From contig NC_057791.1 in assembly GCF_014905175.1 (NCBI RefSeq), positions 18,108,177 to 18,172,176 of the forward strand: DNA of 64,000 nt. The letters are read 5' to 3'. The stretch is from Aphidius gifuensis. Lineage: Eukaryota > Arthropoda > Insecta > Hymenoptera > Braconidae. The notes under the pieces are model-generated. The model worked only from the letters and a program-made list of their open reading frames with translations, had not been told where the DNA came from and made no database searches. The first letter of the stretch is position 1, and each line of letters begins with the position of its first letter. This document shows positions 27,201-42,200 of this stretch, piece after piece. The translations under genes were made by a program, and so were the position numbers.

Positions 27201-30200
27201 AACTTGAATTGGTGCCAATCAAATTTATCTTTTACTATGATTAAAAAATAATCAATTTTATTTTAACTCAAAATAAAAGCAAATTTTATTCTAATAAAAA
27301 AATAAAATATTATTTAGCTAAATAATAGTTCAATGTTAAATTAATTTATGATAACAGTAAATTTCATTTATTAAAAATATATTTTATTAAATAATTGAGT
27401 AAATTAAATTGACGATAATCAAATGTATTAGAATTGAAATAAACTTGTTTATAAATTGAATTACATGTTGGTATGTTTTAAAGTTGTTAATCTCATAGTT
27501 CAAGGTACAACATTATCAACAATTTGATGAATAATCATAAATTCAAATACAAATGAATTATGTAGTTACCAAATTGCGATGATATGATAATATTTGACAG
27601 TGAATATGCAATTTTGATAAATTACATTGGTGGTTTACAACAGCGGATGTTTGTTAACAAACTGAATCATGAAACAGAGGAAATGAGAAAGGATCATCAT
27701 CACTATTGACACACATTGCTTGTCATGTATAATTAATCAAAATTTTCAATTACAATGCTAAATATTATTTAAATGACACTTTTTTTAAAATTACCAATAT
27801 CATCATATTTTTAAATATTTAAAATTATATATTATTCAAGTTTTACTTGGATGTTTAATTGCACCATGTCCTAGGTCATGTAATTGGCACGAACGTGTTA
27901 TTTTAACATTTTCAAAGTGATTATAGATTAGCTTTAGTCGAGCAAGTTTGTTATTCACAACTTCACTAATTGGTGTCTCTTTCAGGTGAATTATATTTTA
28001 TTATCTAATTAAAGTTTCTCAATATTGGCATATCTCAACTGATCCATAGATTTCTATTTAGATTTGTATTTATTTTTTGTAAAAAAAAAAAAGAAAAAAA
28101 ATTATGTCCATCATGCATTGAGACTGTAAATGATTTTTCATTGTTTGTTTTTTTTTTATTAAAAATGCAATATTTGCTTGGACGCAGTGACATTGAATAT
28201 CAGTATTAAATTTTTGATGTGTTTGTATGCTCGATACTGACTGTCTGGACTTTGTGTCAATAACAGATTTGACGTTGTCAATTATTATTGTCTGTCAATT
28301 AAAATATCATGTTGAGTAAATATTTTTTAAAAATAAAATTAAAAAAAATAAATTATTGAAGGTTTTTTTTTATGTGTTCTCTAGGTATTTATGAAATTTT
28401 TTTGTAAAAAAAAATTTAAGAAACTGTCATAAATGTTTTATTTAAACAGCATGATATTGCAGTAGTTATGCAAAATTATACAGTATGACTTGTATTTATA
28501 AGTTACATTTTGATTAATCGTTGTACATATATTTATTCTAGCTCGTTGAGTTAATGTAATTCATGGGGTTGGCTTTTTTAGCTGCATAATATTTTTATCT
28601 TTAATCCCTTTGTGGTTATTATGAAAAATAAATAATATCTTTTTATATTTTTTTAATATACTTTATCACAACGTATAACTTGTTAAATTCCATTTTTTTT
28701 ATTTGATGGATTAGTATTATTTTTGCATCAACTACTTGCAGCTTTTTCATTCAAATCAAATAAAGAAAAAATTGTGCTATTTTATAAAGTAAAAAAAAAA
28801 AAAAGTCATAAAATAAAATAGTAACTTATGGAAAACTTTGAAACCACAGTGTACGCTGTGAGAATTTCTATGACTCCCAAGATACTCTTGAATACTACTC
28901 AATAACTATGAGAAAAAAAAAAAATTAAAAAAAAAAAGTTTTATAACATTTTGAATTGTCATTGTAGGAATTAAATAATAAAAAAAAAATCCTATTAAAA
29001 ATTATCTATTCGAACAAAATACAAATAATCTTTCTTTTTATTTTTTTTTTTTGATGGTTTTATTTTTTTCAATTTTCCTGGATGACTGAATATTTGTACA
29101 GCAATTTAATGCAAATAAAAAAAAACACCTGTCAACTGATAAAGCAAGTAAACATTATCTCAGTCAAAATAATAATGAATAATATAAAAAAAATACTGAT
29201 TAAACCCGCAAGTTTTAGTAATCCAAAGCACAGTTGAATTTTCGACTTTGAAAGCAAACTTTGAAGCAATCGACGGGGAACAAAGTAAAAAAAAAAAGAT
29301 AACTTGGCTTTTTTTTTTCCTGTGTTTATTAAAAAATATATTAACGATGAAAGTTGGTTTTTTAAAAATATCATTGACAATATTACTGTCATTATGTACA
29401 GCTGTAAATTGTTACAAAATATTGGGTGTATTTCCGTTAAATTCAAAAAGTCATTTTACTGTATTTGAAGTATTAATGAAGACTCTTGCTGATCGAGGAC
29501 ATCAAGTTGATGTTGTTAGTTCATTTCCACTCAAACAAACTTATAATAATTATCATGATATTATTGAATTAACTCCAACATATCCATCTCTTGTGAATAA
29601 TATTACTTATGATGATATACATAATAAAATGGGATCACTTATTAGCATGGTTAAAACTCAACGAGGTAACGATGTATGTCATGCACTTGGAAATTTAAAT
29701 CTCATGAAAATTATTAATAATCCAACATCTGATGTATCATATGATGTTGTTATAACTGAAGTAAGTTTTGTATTTATATTTTCTAGAATATTGTAGTAGT
29801 AAATTTAATTAACTACCTGCAACTAAAATTAAAAGGCCTAACTTTATTTTTAAATAATTGTTTAAAAATTTTGTTATCATAAAAGTTTTTATTATTTTAA
29901 TATAAAAACTTTTATTAAAAAAAAGTTTAATTATTATTAAATAATTAAAAAAAATAAATGAGTAATTTTTACCTTTTTTTTTTAATTAATTTTAATTATT
30001 ATTTATTTTGTAATTTTCTAGATGTTTATTGCAAATTGTTTTGTGGTTATTGGACATTTATTAAAAGTACCAGTTGTTGGTGTTAGTACATATGGTAGAC
30101 TTCCATGGGTTTATGATATAATGGGTAATCCTGAATACACTGATTTTATAACAAATGAAATAACTGGAGAATTTTATCCTGGATTTTGGAATAGAATGGT

Positions 30201-33200
30201 ATCATTTATTGGAAATACTTATGAAAAATTGAGCTTTTATCATAAAACTAAAGAACAAGATTCTATATTGACAAAATATTTTGGTAAAAATATACCAAAA
30301 GTTAGAGAATTAGAGTCAAGTGTTGCTTTGACATTGACTAATTCACATTTTATTAGTCATGGAATGGCACCACTTGTTCCAGGATTAATTGAAGTTGGAG
30401 GAATGCATATTGTTGATAAACACATTGATCCACTATTTATCGTAAGTATATTTAATTATTTAAAAAATATGACTTACAAAATAAAAATATCGATATATTA
30501 TTTTGTTTTATTTATTTATCAACAGGACATTGCTGAATTTTTAGACACAAGTCAACATGGAGTTGTTTATGTTAATCTTGGTGAAGATGTTTTATTTGAA
30601 ACTTTTCCCAAGCATATTGTCAATGCTTTTTATTCAGCATTTGAAAAAATAAATCCAATAAGAGTACTTATGAGAGTACGTGATTTTGATGCATTACCAG
30701 AAGGTATACCAACAAATGTCGTGGTACTTCCTTATGTACAACAATACAGAGTACTTCGTAAGTGTTTAAATTAATTAATTTTAAATTATAATTAAAATTT
30801 ATTTTCTATATTTTTAATAATTATTATTATTATTTTTATATAAATAGAACATCCAAATGTTAGAGCTTTTATAACACATGGAGGATTATTGAGTGTTCAA
30901 GAAGCAATGTCAACTGGTACAGCTATGGTTGGTATTCCACTTTGGGGTGATCATTTTGAGAATGTTGATATTGTTGTCAAACATAATATGGGTTTACGAG
31001 TTGATCTTCATTCGATTACTGAAAATTCTCTTGGGCTTGCGCTCAATACAACACTCAGAAATTCAACATACAGGTAAATTTGTTTTTTTTTTTTTTCCTA
31101 TTAATTTAAATGACTCTTTATTGTTATTTATATTTTTTTTCTATTTGGATTTATTTATTTGTTTGTTTACAGAGATAATGCTCGTAAAATGAAAAACAAA
31201 TTCTTTGATAGACCAGAAGTACCAGTTGACACTGCTTGTTACTGGATCGAATATGTCGTCAAGCATGGATCAAATTCTTTGAAATATCATATGATGAAAT
31301 TATCATTATTCCAATCACTTTATTTTGATGTATTTAGTTTCTTTACTTTAATTATTCTTACAGTGATTTTCTTCTTCATGTTGTTTATTAACTTTATGAT
31401 GATGAAATTCGTTGGAAAACTTAGAAGTCAGCCAAAGTCTAAAAAATTGTTATAAATTTTTTAAACTACATCTTAACAATTATATTGTTATTTTAAAATT
31501 ATTATCGAAACTTTATTTGAAAAGTTTATTTATTCTTTTATTATATTTAAAAGTTTTTTTTTTTTACAATTTTATTAGTGTATAAAAAAAGTTATTTACT
31601 ATTGAAATTGTTTATGGAAATTCTTGATATCAATAAATCATTTAAAAATTGAATTTTAATTTTTTGGATATATTATTTGATAATTTAATTAATATTTCAA
31701 GGATTAGTAATAAGAAAATTAAAGAAAAATTTATTTTTATATTTAAAAAAATTCGAAATATTGGCTTACTGAGGACTGATGATAAAAACTAATAACGGGA
31801 ATTATTTAACACGTGAAAGAAAAGTAGTAATTAAAAAAAAACACGTGATTGCCAAAAGGACTTTGAAAGAGGTAATTAAGTCTTTTTCTTATGACGAAAA
31901 TCTCCCCACGTTTAAAATTGTTTTCTTTTTTTTTTTTTTCTTATTTTTATATACATATTAATTTTGTCACTCTATTATCATTGTTTTTTAAAAATTTATT
32001 TCATTGAATTTTTCGTGTCAATGACTATCTAGTGATTATTAAAATATCACGTTTTAATCTCGTGATGATCTGTGATCACCTGTTGCTAAACATGCTCACA
32101 AAAAAATCAAATCAAAAAATCATGTTTCCTGATACACCTATCAAGCACTGACCCGGGGAAATACCAAGCGATTATTAAATCATTATTTATCATCATTTTA
32201 AAAATTCAAATTTAAAAAACAAAAAAATTAAAAAAAATATATATATAATATAAAAAAAAAATAAAATTGATAAAAAATATTCGATACTTGCTAACAAGTT
32301 ATCGTTTTATAATAGTGCTATAAAATAGTCATCAGAGACAAGGTGTCAGTGTGCTCATAGTCTAAAGAAATAAAATAAAATAGAAAAAATAAATTTTAAT
32401 GTATAGAAATTTATCAGTACAGAGTTTTACCAATTAGTGATAAAATGAAATTAAAAATAAAATTAATTTTGTGTTTGCTTTGTATTATTAAATTAGATAT
32501 TTGTGTAGGTTACAGAATATTAGGTATATTTCCAATAAATGTTAAAAGTCATATGATGATGTTTGAACAATTAATGAAAGGTTTGGCATTACGTGGACAT
32601 CAAGTTGATGTTGTCAGTACATTTCGTCAAAAAACACCAATACCAAATTATTCTGATATAATATTACCATCAGTACTACCAAAAGTTGTTAATAATAAAA
32701 GTTATGCTGATTTAGAAAGATCAACTGATAATAATAATATGGTTTATGGTGTAACAACTAAATTTGGTAATTTTAATTGTGAAAAAGGTCTTCATGATCC
32801 ACAGCTACAAAAAATCATTAATGATCCACCTGGTAATCCACCTTATGATTTAGTTATTGTTGAGGTAATTTTATTTAATTTATTTTTATTGTACCACATA
32901 GTCTTTAAATATTTTTTTTACTTGTAAATTATTTATTAAGTAGGCCAGAGGTGAAAAAACAGACGAGGTATTATTAATATCACCTCGTGTTAATTTATAT
33001 TTTATCTGTATTTTTTTTTTTTCTTTTATCTCTGGCTTTGTATCGCTCATTTGATAATCGATATTTAAATATTTTCAAGTTTTTTAAATTATTTTTTTAC
33101 ATAGATTTTTGCTGCACATTGTTTCATGGCATTTGGACATCACTTGAATATTCCAGTTATTGGTATATCATCATCTACTTTGTATCCATGGGGTCATGAT

Positions 33201-36200
33201 ATGATTGGTAATCCAGAAAATTTAGCATTTTCAACAAATAATTTATGGGGTTATGCTGAAAAATTAACATTTTCATATCGTTTTTATAATGTTTTACATA
33301 CATTTTATTATAAATATTTTTTTAATTATTATACATCACAACAAACTGATATTATTAAAAAACATTTTGGTGAAAATACACCAAATATCAGAGAATTAGA
33401 AAAAAATTTGGCTCTTATATTGACAAATTCACATCCAGCATTACAAGGTGCTAAACCTCATGCACCAGCACTCATTGAAGTTGGTGGACTTCATGTACAA
33501 GATGATGGTCCAGAAATATCAAAAGTAATTTTTTTTTTTTTTTCTTTTATATATATTAAACAAAATAAATAACGAGAAATTATGTTTTTTTTTATTTTTC
33601 TTTTAGGAGGATAAAAAATGGCTGGATGAAAGTACTAATGGATTTGTTTATTTTACATTTGGATCAATGGTTATGATTGAATCATTTCCATTGAGTTCAA
33701 TTCATGCATTTTATAAATCTTTTGCTAAAATAGCACCAATAAGAATACTCATGAAAGCTCCACAAACTGAAAAATTACCTCCAGGACTTCCTGATAATGT
33801 TCGTACCTTTTCCTGGACATCACAGATCAAAGTTCTCAGTGAGTTTATTTTTTTTTTTTTTCTTTTACAATGTAATCTAGATTAAAATTAATTTTATTTA
33901 CTAAATTATTTATTGTTTTTTCAAGAACATAAAAATATCAGAGCATTTATAACTCATGGAGGACTAATGGGAAGCCAAGAAGCAATTACCTATGCAGTAC
34001 CAATGATTGGTATTCCACTTTTTGCTGAACAATTTGCAAATGTAAATTTATTTGTTGAAAAAAAAATTGCCATAAGACTAGACTACCAGGATATTACAGA
34101 AGAAAAAATGGATTTTGCTTTAAAAGAAATCCTCTATAATCCCATGTACAAGTAAGACAAAAATTTTAAACAAAAAAAAAAAGCTAAAAACAATCTAATT
34201 AATTTTTTTTTTTTTCTATATAGAAATAAAGTTAAAGAACTGTCTGTAAAATTTTTGGATCGACCATTAAGTGCTCTGGATACTGCTTGTTACTGGGTTG
34301 AATATATTGGAAGACATGGAAATGATGCACTCAGATCACCATCATTGGATTATTCATGGTGGCAACTACAACTTCTAGATGTTTATGTTGCAATTTTTAT
34401 TATCATTTTATTATTAATCAGTCTTTTGTTTATTATTATTGATTTTATAACTAAAATTTTATGCAAAAAATTAAAAAATAATCATGAATATTTTAATTGT
34501 AAAAAAATTAAATAATAAAATTATCATGATTGTTAATATTCTTCATTTCATGACATTTAAATTAAAAATATTATAGTTTTTTAAATAAATTTATTTGCTT
34601 ATAGTATATTAATTAAATTTGTTTTTTTTTTATTTATTTTAAATTACCAAATTTATCAAAAAATAATGGACAATAACAAAAGAATTAAAAATAAAAATAA
34701 TTTTTGTTTTTTTTTGGATTTGTTTACTATTTGTTTGCTATGAATAAATATTTTTATTTAAGTATACTTTTGAAAGGTATAATTTATCGTCTCAATGTAT
34801 CAACTAAACAAAAAAAAAAATAAAATTATATATTAAAAAAAATTTTTCAACATCTATTAGTGATAATAAATGATTTGGAGGTAATTACAACTTATTCAAT
34901 AGTCTGATTGTCGTGACTAAACTAAACTTGTGTCAAGTTATACAATCCATTTGATCAAAAAAAAACAAAAATAATTTTTTTTTTCTTAATATGGCCTTGG
35001 CGTGACATCTAATTTTATTTAACTCTTTTATTTCCTGGACTTTACTAACAAATTTTTTTTTTTTACCTCTTCATTGTTGTCGAGTTAAAAACTTTAAAAA
35101 AATAAAAAAAATACATCTGTTTTTCATTGATGATTATTGACAGTGTGATTGTCTGTTTTGTTATGATCACTCATCATTACATGGCAAAAAAAAAAAAAGA
35201 GATAACTGGGGTTATCACTGATATGATTTTCTTGGTAGTTGTTAAAAAGAAAAATTCCAAATGATAAAAAGGAAACAACGTACGTGATAAATAGTGCATA
35301 GACAACAGTCAAGTGCAATTGTGGACCAGCCTAAATGGCATTTAAATCGTGAAGTTTATATGACAAAAGTTTAGAAAATAAACAACATAAATATTGATTA
35401 TTAATTTTAAATTTACTGTACTTTAAATTTGTGAATTTATCAATAACCAAAAAAGTCTATAAAAACTATTTTTAATAATAAATATCAAACAATGAAGCTA
35501 TTATTTAAAATTGTGGTAGTTTTAGTTTTAGTAATTAATTTAAATGAAATTAATTGTTCACGTATTTTAGGAATTTTTCCATTCAATGCGAAAAGTCACA
35601 TGCAAATGTTTGAACAATTGATGAAAGGATTAGCTCGAAGGGGTCATCAAGTTGATGTTGTCAGTTCATTTCCACTTAAAAAACCATATGAAAATTATAC
35701 TGATATTTTTTTACCAACAGCGTTGCCAAAAATGGTCAACAATATGAGTTATAATACTCTTCAGGATATATTAAATAATGATATGATTGCTTTTTTAGCA
35801 ACACAAGCTGGTAATTTAATTTGTGAAAAAGGTTTGCAAGATCCACAAATTCAAAGTATCATTAAAAAACCACCAAATAATCCACCTTATGATTTAGTAA
35901 TTGTAGAAGTAAATATAATTTATTTAAATATATTAAACATATATTTTTATGAAAATAAATAATAATTATATTAATTTATTTTTCAAGATTTTTGCGGCTC
36001 ATTGTTTTGCGGCGATTGGACATCATTTAAATGTTCAAGTTGTTGGTATTAGCTCATCAGCTTTGTATCCATGGGGTAATGATATTATTGGTAATCCAGA
36101 AAATCTTGGATTTGTGCCAAATAATTTTCTATCATTTCGAAATAACATGAATTTTCTTCAACGTTTTTACAATGTTATACATACATTTTATTATAAATAT

Positions 36201-39200
36201 AATTTTAATTATTTAACAACAAGTCAAAGTGGATTAATTAAAAAATATATTGATAATAAAATACCAGGAATTAGAGAATTAGAAAATAATATGGCAATTG
36301 TTCTTACAAATACTCATCCATCATTGAATGGTGCTAGACCACAAGTTCCAGCAGTTATTGAAGTTGGTGGACTTCATGTTCAAGAAGATTATGAAGAGGG
36401 CGAAATTTCACCGGTAAGTTTTTATTGAAAAATGAAAATTTATCAGCCTAATTACTCTGCAATCAACCTTACAAAATGATCAATAAATAAATAAATTTTA
36501 TCAATAATTTTAATCATTAAATGATCAAATTAAAATGACAAAAAAATATCGTTTTTTTTTGGTTTATTTATCAGGAAGATCTTGAATGGATGAATGACAG
36601 TAATGATGGATTTATTTACTTTACATTTGGCTCAATGATAACAATAGAATCATTTCCAAAAAATGATCTTGATGTATTTTACAAATCACTTGGTAAAATA
36701 TCACCAGTTAGAATATTAATGAAAGTACCAGAACCAAAATTACTGCCACCTGGTTTACCAAAAAATATACGAACATTTTCATGGATACCACAAATTAAAG
36801 TACTCAGTAAGTATGATTATTTGAAACTACAAATAAAAATACAATTGTTTTAATTTGATATTTTTTAGAACACAAAAATATACGAGCTTTTATAACACAT
36901 GGTGGATTAATGGGAAGCCAAGAAGCAATTACCTATGCTGTGCCAGTGATTGGGATTCCATTATTTGCCGATCAATTTATAAATATAAATACTCTTGTTG
37001 ATAAAAATGTAGCTATTAAAATTGATAAAAATCATATTACCGAGGATAAATTTGATAATGCGCTTAAAGAAATTTTGTATAATCCAATTTACAGGTAAGA
37101 TAATAGTTAATATTTTAAATTCAATTCTCATTGAAAAATAAAACATTTAATTATTAATTATTTTATATTCTATTTATAGAAATTCAATGAAAGAACTTTC
37201 GGATAATTTTTTGGATCGTCCACTCAATGCGATGGATACTGCTTGTTTTTGGATTGAATATGTTATAAGACGTGGTAATAAGGTCATGAGGTCAGCATCA
37301 CTCGATCTTTTTTGGTGGCAAATTGCACTTCTTGATGTCTATGTTGTTATTCTTTTACTAGCCATGTCAGCCGTTTATATTATTAGAGAATTTATTCGAT
37401 ATACTTTGAATTTAATATACAAAAAAAAACATAAAAAATCTCAATTGAATAATAAAAAAATTAATTAAATAGATATGCTTTATTAGAATAAAAAAATTAT
37501 AAAGGTTATTTTAAAAATAAATAAATAAATAATTATTAAATTATTTTTCTGATTTTTAAATAATTATTTGCTTTTCATTTCCAGTCTATTGAAAATATTG
37601 GTAATCGATATATAATTTTCTAAATGAATTTTATAAACTGGTTCATTATTTTTTTAAATTATATTATTCATATTGATATAGAAAATTTAAGCCTACAGGT
37701 ATATATTTAATTTTAAGATAATATTAAAATAAATTATCGAGTAAGATAATATGTTTTAAATTATTTTATACATGTGTTTGACATGTTATTTCATTCGACC
37801 TCAACACTGACCCAGACTGTTCATTGAAAAAATATGTTGCTATAGCGATCAAATTACAACAAATAATAAAAACTACTTGTCATTATTATGCCATTTGAAA
37901 GGCATAACATATTTTTCCATCAGCGATGAATTTAAATAATCTAAACTAAACAAGTTAAACAAATTTTTAAGTAAATTTAAAATGTAAAAAGTGCCGAGAA
38001 AAACAGTGACACTTTCAGGTAATTAAATTGAAAATAATTCTGCGAGTAATAAATTAAATTTCATTAATTATAAATTTTAATTTTCTTAACAAGATTGATA
38101 AATAATCTTGAAAAAAAAAAACTTTTCATTCAGCAGATATTTTAATAGAATATAAAAGCTTTACTTTAAAAAAAAAAAAAAAATATTATATTATTTTTTT
38201 TTAGTATAAACGTAATTAATAAATAATATCAAAAATTTATTAATTATATCATTCGATTATTTATTGTCTTTAATTTTATAAATAAAAAAATTGAATTTAA
38301 ATAATTTCAAAAAAAAAATACACGTGGTAAGAACAATTTAAATTTGAAAAAAAAAAAAAAAAATTGAGAGGTTCTCACTAGTTCAATTGCATAATACGTA
38401 TCATATAGAAATAATAATAATAATAATAAAAATAATCCACATGTCGATCACAACAGTCGACTGCACGCGATAATTTTTATTAAATTTTTTTCACATTTTT
38501 TCTTTTACAGTATAACAGCAGTATTAATGTAATTTAAAAAATAATTATAATATCTAAAAACAAGAATAAATAAATTTAAAAAAAAAGAAATAAAAAAAAA
38601 AAAAAAAAGATACGCTTATCATAACAACATGTATATGTTAACATAAACTGAAGCCTTGAATGATATCGACAGATAATCATTGAATATAAATGAAAATAAA
38701 AATATAAAAAAAAATAAAAAATTATTCAAACATTGATAAAATAATTTGTTTTCTATAAATTATTAATCATTGTTTATAATCAAAAATTAATTTTAATTAT
38801 CTATTATTGAAATTGGTAAGTTGATAATGAGGTTGAAAGAGAGGGAGGATAAATACCGAGATGCATTTCAGGTTGAAATAAAATAATGAATAGACACGAA
38901 CTTGTGAGTTACATCAAACGACGTCTAGTTATAAATTTAATATTTTAAAAAAAACAGTATTGACTGGTTTGTTGAAAAAAAAATTAAAAACATCTTTTAA
39001 TAAATTAATAATTTTTATTATCAAAATGATGTTTTTGGTAAAATTTTTTGTGCTAATAATATTTATTGGAATTGAATTTAAAAAATGTGAAAGTGCTAGA
39101 ATATTAGGAATTTTTCCTTTAAATTCGAGGAGCCATATGATGGTGTTTGAACAACTTATGAAGGGTTTAGTTAAACGGGGTCATCAAGTTGATGTTGCCA

Positions 39201-42200
39201 GTACATTTCCACTTAAAAAACCATATCCAAATTATACTGATATTGTATTGTCATCACCTCTGCCAGCACTGGTTAACAATGTTGATTATGAAAGAGCTCA
39301 AGGTTTTGTTAATAATAATTTGGTACATTTTTTAGCAACACAAGCTGGAAATTTACTCTGTGAAAAAGGATTTGAAAATCCTGAATTACAAAAAATCATA
39401 CAAAATCCACCAAAAGATCCACCGTATGATTTAGTAATGACCCAGGTATGAAAAACAAATATATACATATTTTTTAATTGATTAATTTTAATCGTTTTTT
39501 TTTTGTAAATATTACAGATATTTTCAGCAAATTGTTTTTTGGCATTTGGACATCATTTAAAAGTACCAACAATTGGTTTAAGTCCAACTCCAATGTACCC
39601 ATGGATCAATGACATGATTGCTAATCCAGAAAACTTGGCAATCGCACCAAATGGACTATTAAATTACACTGAAAAAATGACATTTTTTCAACGTGTTCAT
39701 AATGTCCTACATACAGTTTATAAAAAACATTATTTTAATTATTATTCATCTGAACAAACGGAAATAATTAGAAAACATTTTGGTGAAGATACACCAAGTG
39801 TTAGAGAATTAGAAAAAAATATGGCACTTATTATTGCAAATACTCATCCAATTTTAAATGGCATGATACCAAAAGTACCAGGTCTCATTGATGCTGCTGG
39901 ACTACATATTTATGATGATCCACAACAAAAACTTCCAATTGTAAATAATTTTAATTACTTTTTCTTTTTCATTATCTAAATTAACAATATGTTTTTTTTA
40001 TTTTTTAAGGATGATAAAAAATGGCTAGATGAAAGTACTGATGGATTTATATACTTTACATTTGGCTCGATGATTAATATTGAAACATTTCCAAAACATG
40101 TTATTGAAACATTATACAAATCATTTAAAAAATTATCACCAATTAGAGTATTTATTAAAATTAATAAACCCGACAAATTACCACCTGGTTTACCAACAAA
40201 TGTACGTACATTTTCATGGATTCCACAAATAAAAGTACTCAGTAAGTATAATTATTCTAAAAATTAATTAAAGTATTTGGGGATTATCTGAATTGATTAT
40301 TATTTAGAGCATAAAAATATTCGTGCATTTATAACACACGGTGGATTGATGAGTACCCAAGAAGCAATAACATATAAAGTACCAATGATTGGAATGCCAG
40401 TAATTGCTGATCAATTCCTCAACATTGATCATTATGTTAAAAAAAATATTGCCATTAGATTGGATTATGCTGATATTACCGAAGAGAAATTTGATTTTAC
40501 GTTGAATGAAATTCTCAATAATCCAATTTATCGGTAAGTTTATATTTATTAAATTTATTATAGAAAAAATATCAATAAAAAAAGTAATTAATGTAATATA
40601 TTTTCTCGTATTTTAGAGATACTGTCAGTGAAGTTTCAAGAAAATTTTTAGATCGACCTTTAAGTGCAATTGATACAGCATGTTACTGGGTTGAATATGT
40701 TATCAGAAATGGTGATAAAACACTCAGATCACCAGCTTACGATTTGTACTGGTGGCAAGTTCAACTTCTTGACGTTTACATGGTACTTTTTATTATTTCA
40801 ATAATGATTTTTATTGTTATCGCAGTATTTATACGTTTTATAATAAAACTAGCAATTAATTATAAACAAAAAAATAAAAAAAATACAGATAATAAAAAAA
40901 CAAAGTAAAAAAAAAAAATTTTAAGTTGAAAATAATGTTAAAAAAATATTGAAAATATAATTGAAATATGACGAAGTATAAAATTAATGTAATCATCAGT
41001 TGAACTGTCTTATTAAATATCTATTAAATCACTAATCTTTTCCGGAAGAATGAATAAAATAAAAGTCACCGAATAAAATAAAAAAAAAATGTAAAAAAAT
41101 AATTGAACGTCACTGCAACGTAATATAATAATGATAAAATAACAATAGGTTGTGTAGATTGATTCATTGTCATATGTATTAAAATTTGTAAATTGTTATT
41201 CACATGATAAAAAAATTAATCAACAATCATGCATCAAATTTGTAATGTCATTTGAACAAACAAAGAAAATATATATATAAAAAATTACAAAAAACAAAAG
41301 TGTATATTTAATATAAAAAAAACAAAGAAGTACATATATAAATGTAATTTTATAGATAAAAAATTTAAAGTGTCATTGACGTTGATTCGTATATTTCCGC
41401 TGATATACGAGATGACAAATTATACACATACTAAAAAAATGCAATTCATGCGGTTTTCCCTCCACTATTTTTTCATGCAATTTTTTTTCCCCTCTGCAAT
41501 TCTTGTCAGATAAATTCAAACTGGATATTAAATAGTCGTGATTATTCTGTTGATAAGTTTGTGGTAAGGTTCGTCATTACCACAAAGGCGAAATATATTT
41601 TCTTTTAATAATATATTATTGCACAAAAATACTGAGTTGAATAATAATTTAAATAAAAAATTAATAGTATAAAATGTTTTAATAAAAACAAGTGTATAGA
41701 AAATTTTAAAAAAATTAAAATTATTTAGTGTTTATTATCAAATAATAATATGGAAGGATTTAGAATATTGATGGTGATATTTGGGAGTTTATTTGTGATT
41801 CCAATTGACAGTTATAGAATATTGGCAATATTTCCATTTCAATCACGAAGTCATCAAATGATGTTTGATGGAATAACCAAGGGATTAGCTAAGGCTGGAC
41901 ATCAAATTGATGTCATGACAATTTATCCATTAAAAAATCCACCAGCTAATTATAGCATTGTAGTTAATCTTCAGGATAAAGTTGAGAGTTTAGTTAATAA
42001 ATGGGACGTGTCATTTGCTACAAATTTGGGTGATGATACTTTGCCAATAATTGCTGAACCATTTGGCAATGGTATTTGTGAATTTTTAGGTCTACCAGAA
42101 ATGCAAAAAATTATTAAAAATCCACCAAAAAATCCAGCCTATGATCTTGTTATTGTTGAAGTAAATTAATTCTTTAAATTTATATATTTTTCTACTGCTC

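Noticed and set aside
31779..31961. 60-codon plus-strand open frame upstream of UGT 2
   Set aside because: Ends in a poly-T-derived Phe run and has no family resemblance; it overlaps the probable promoter region.
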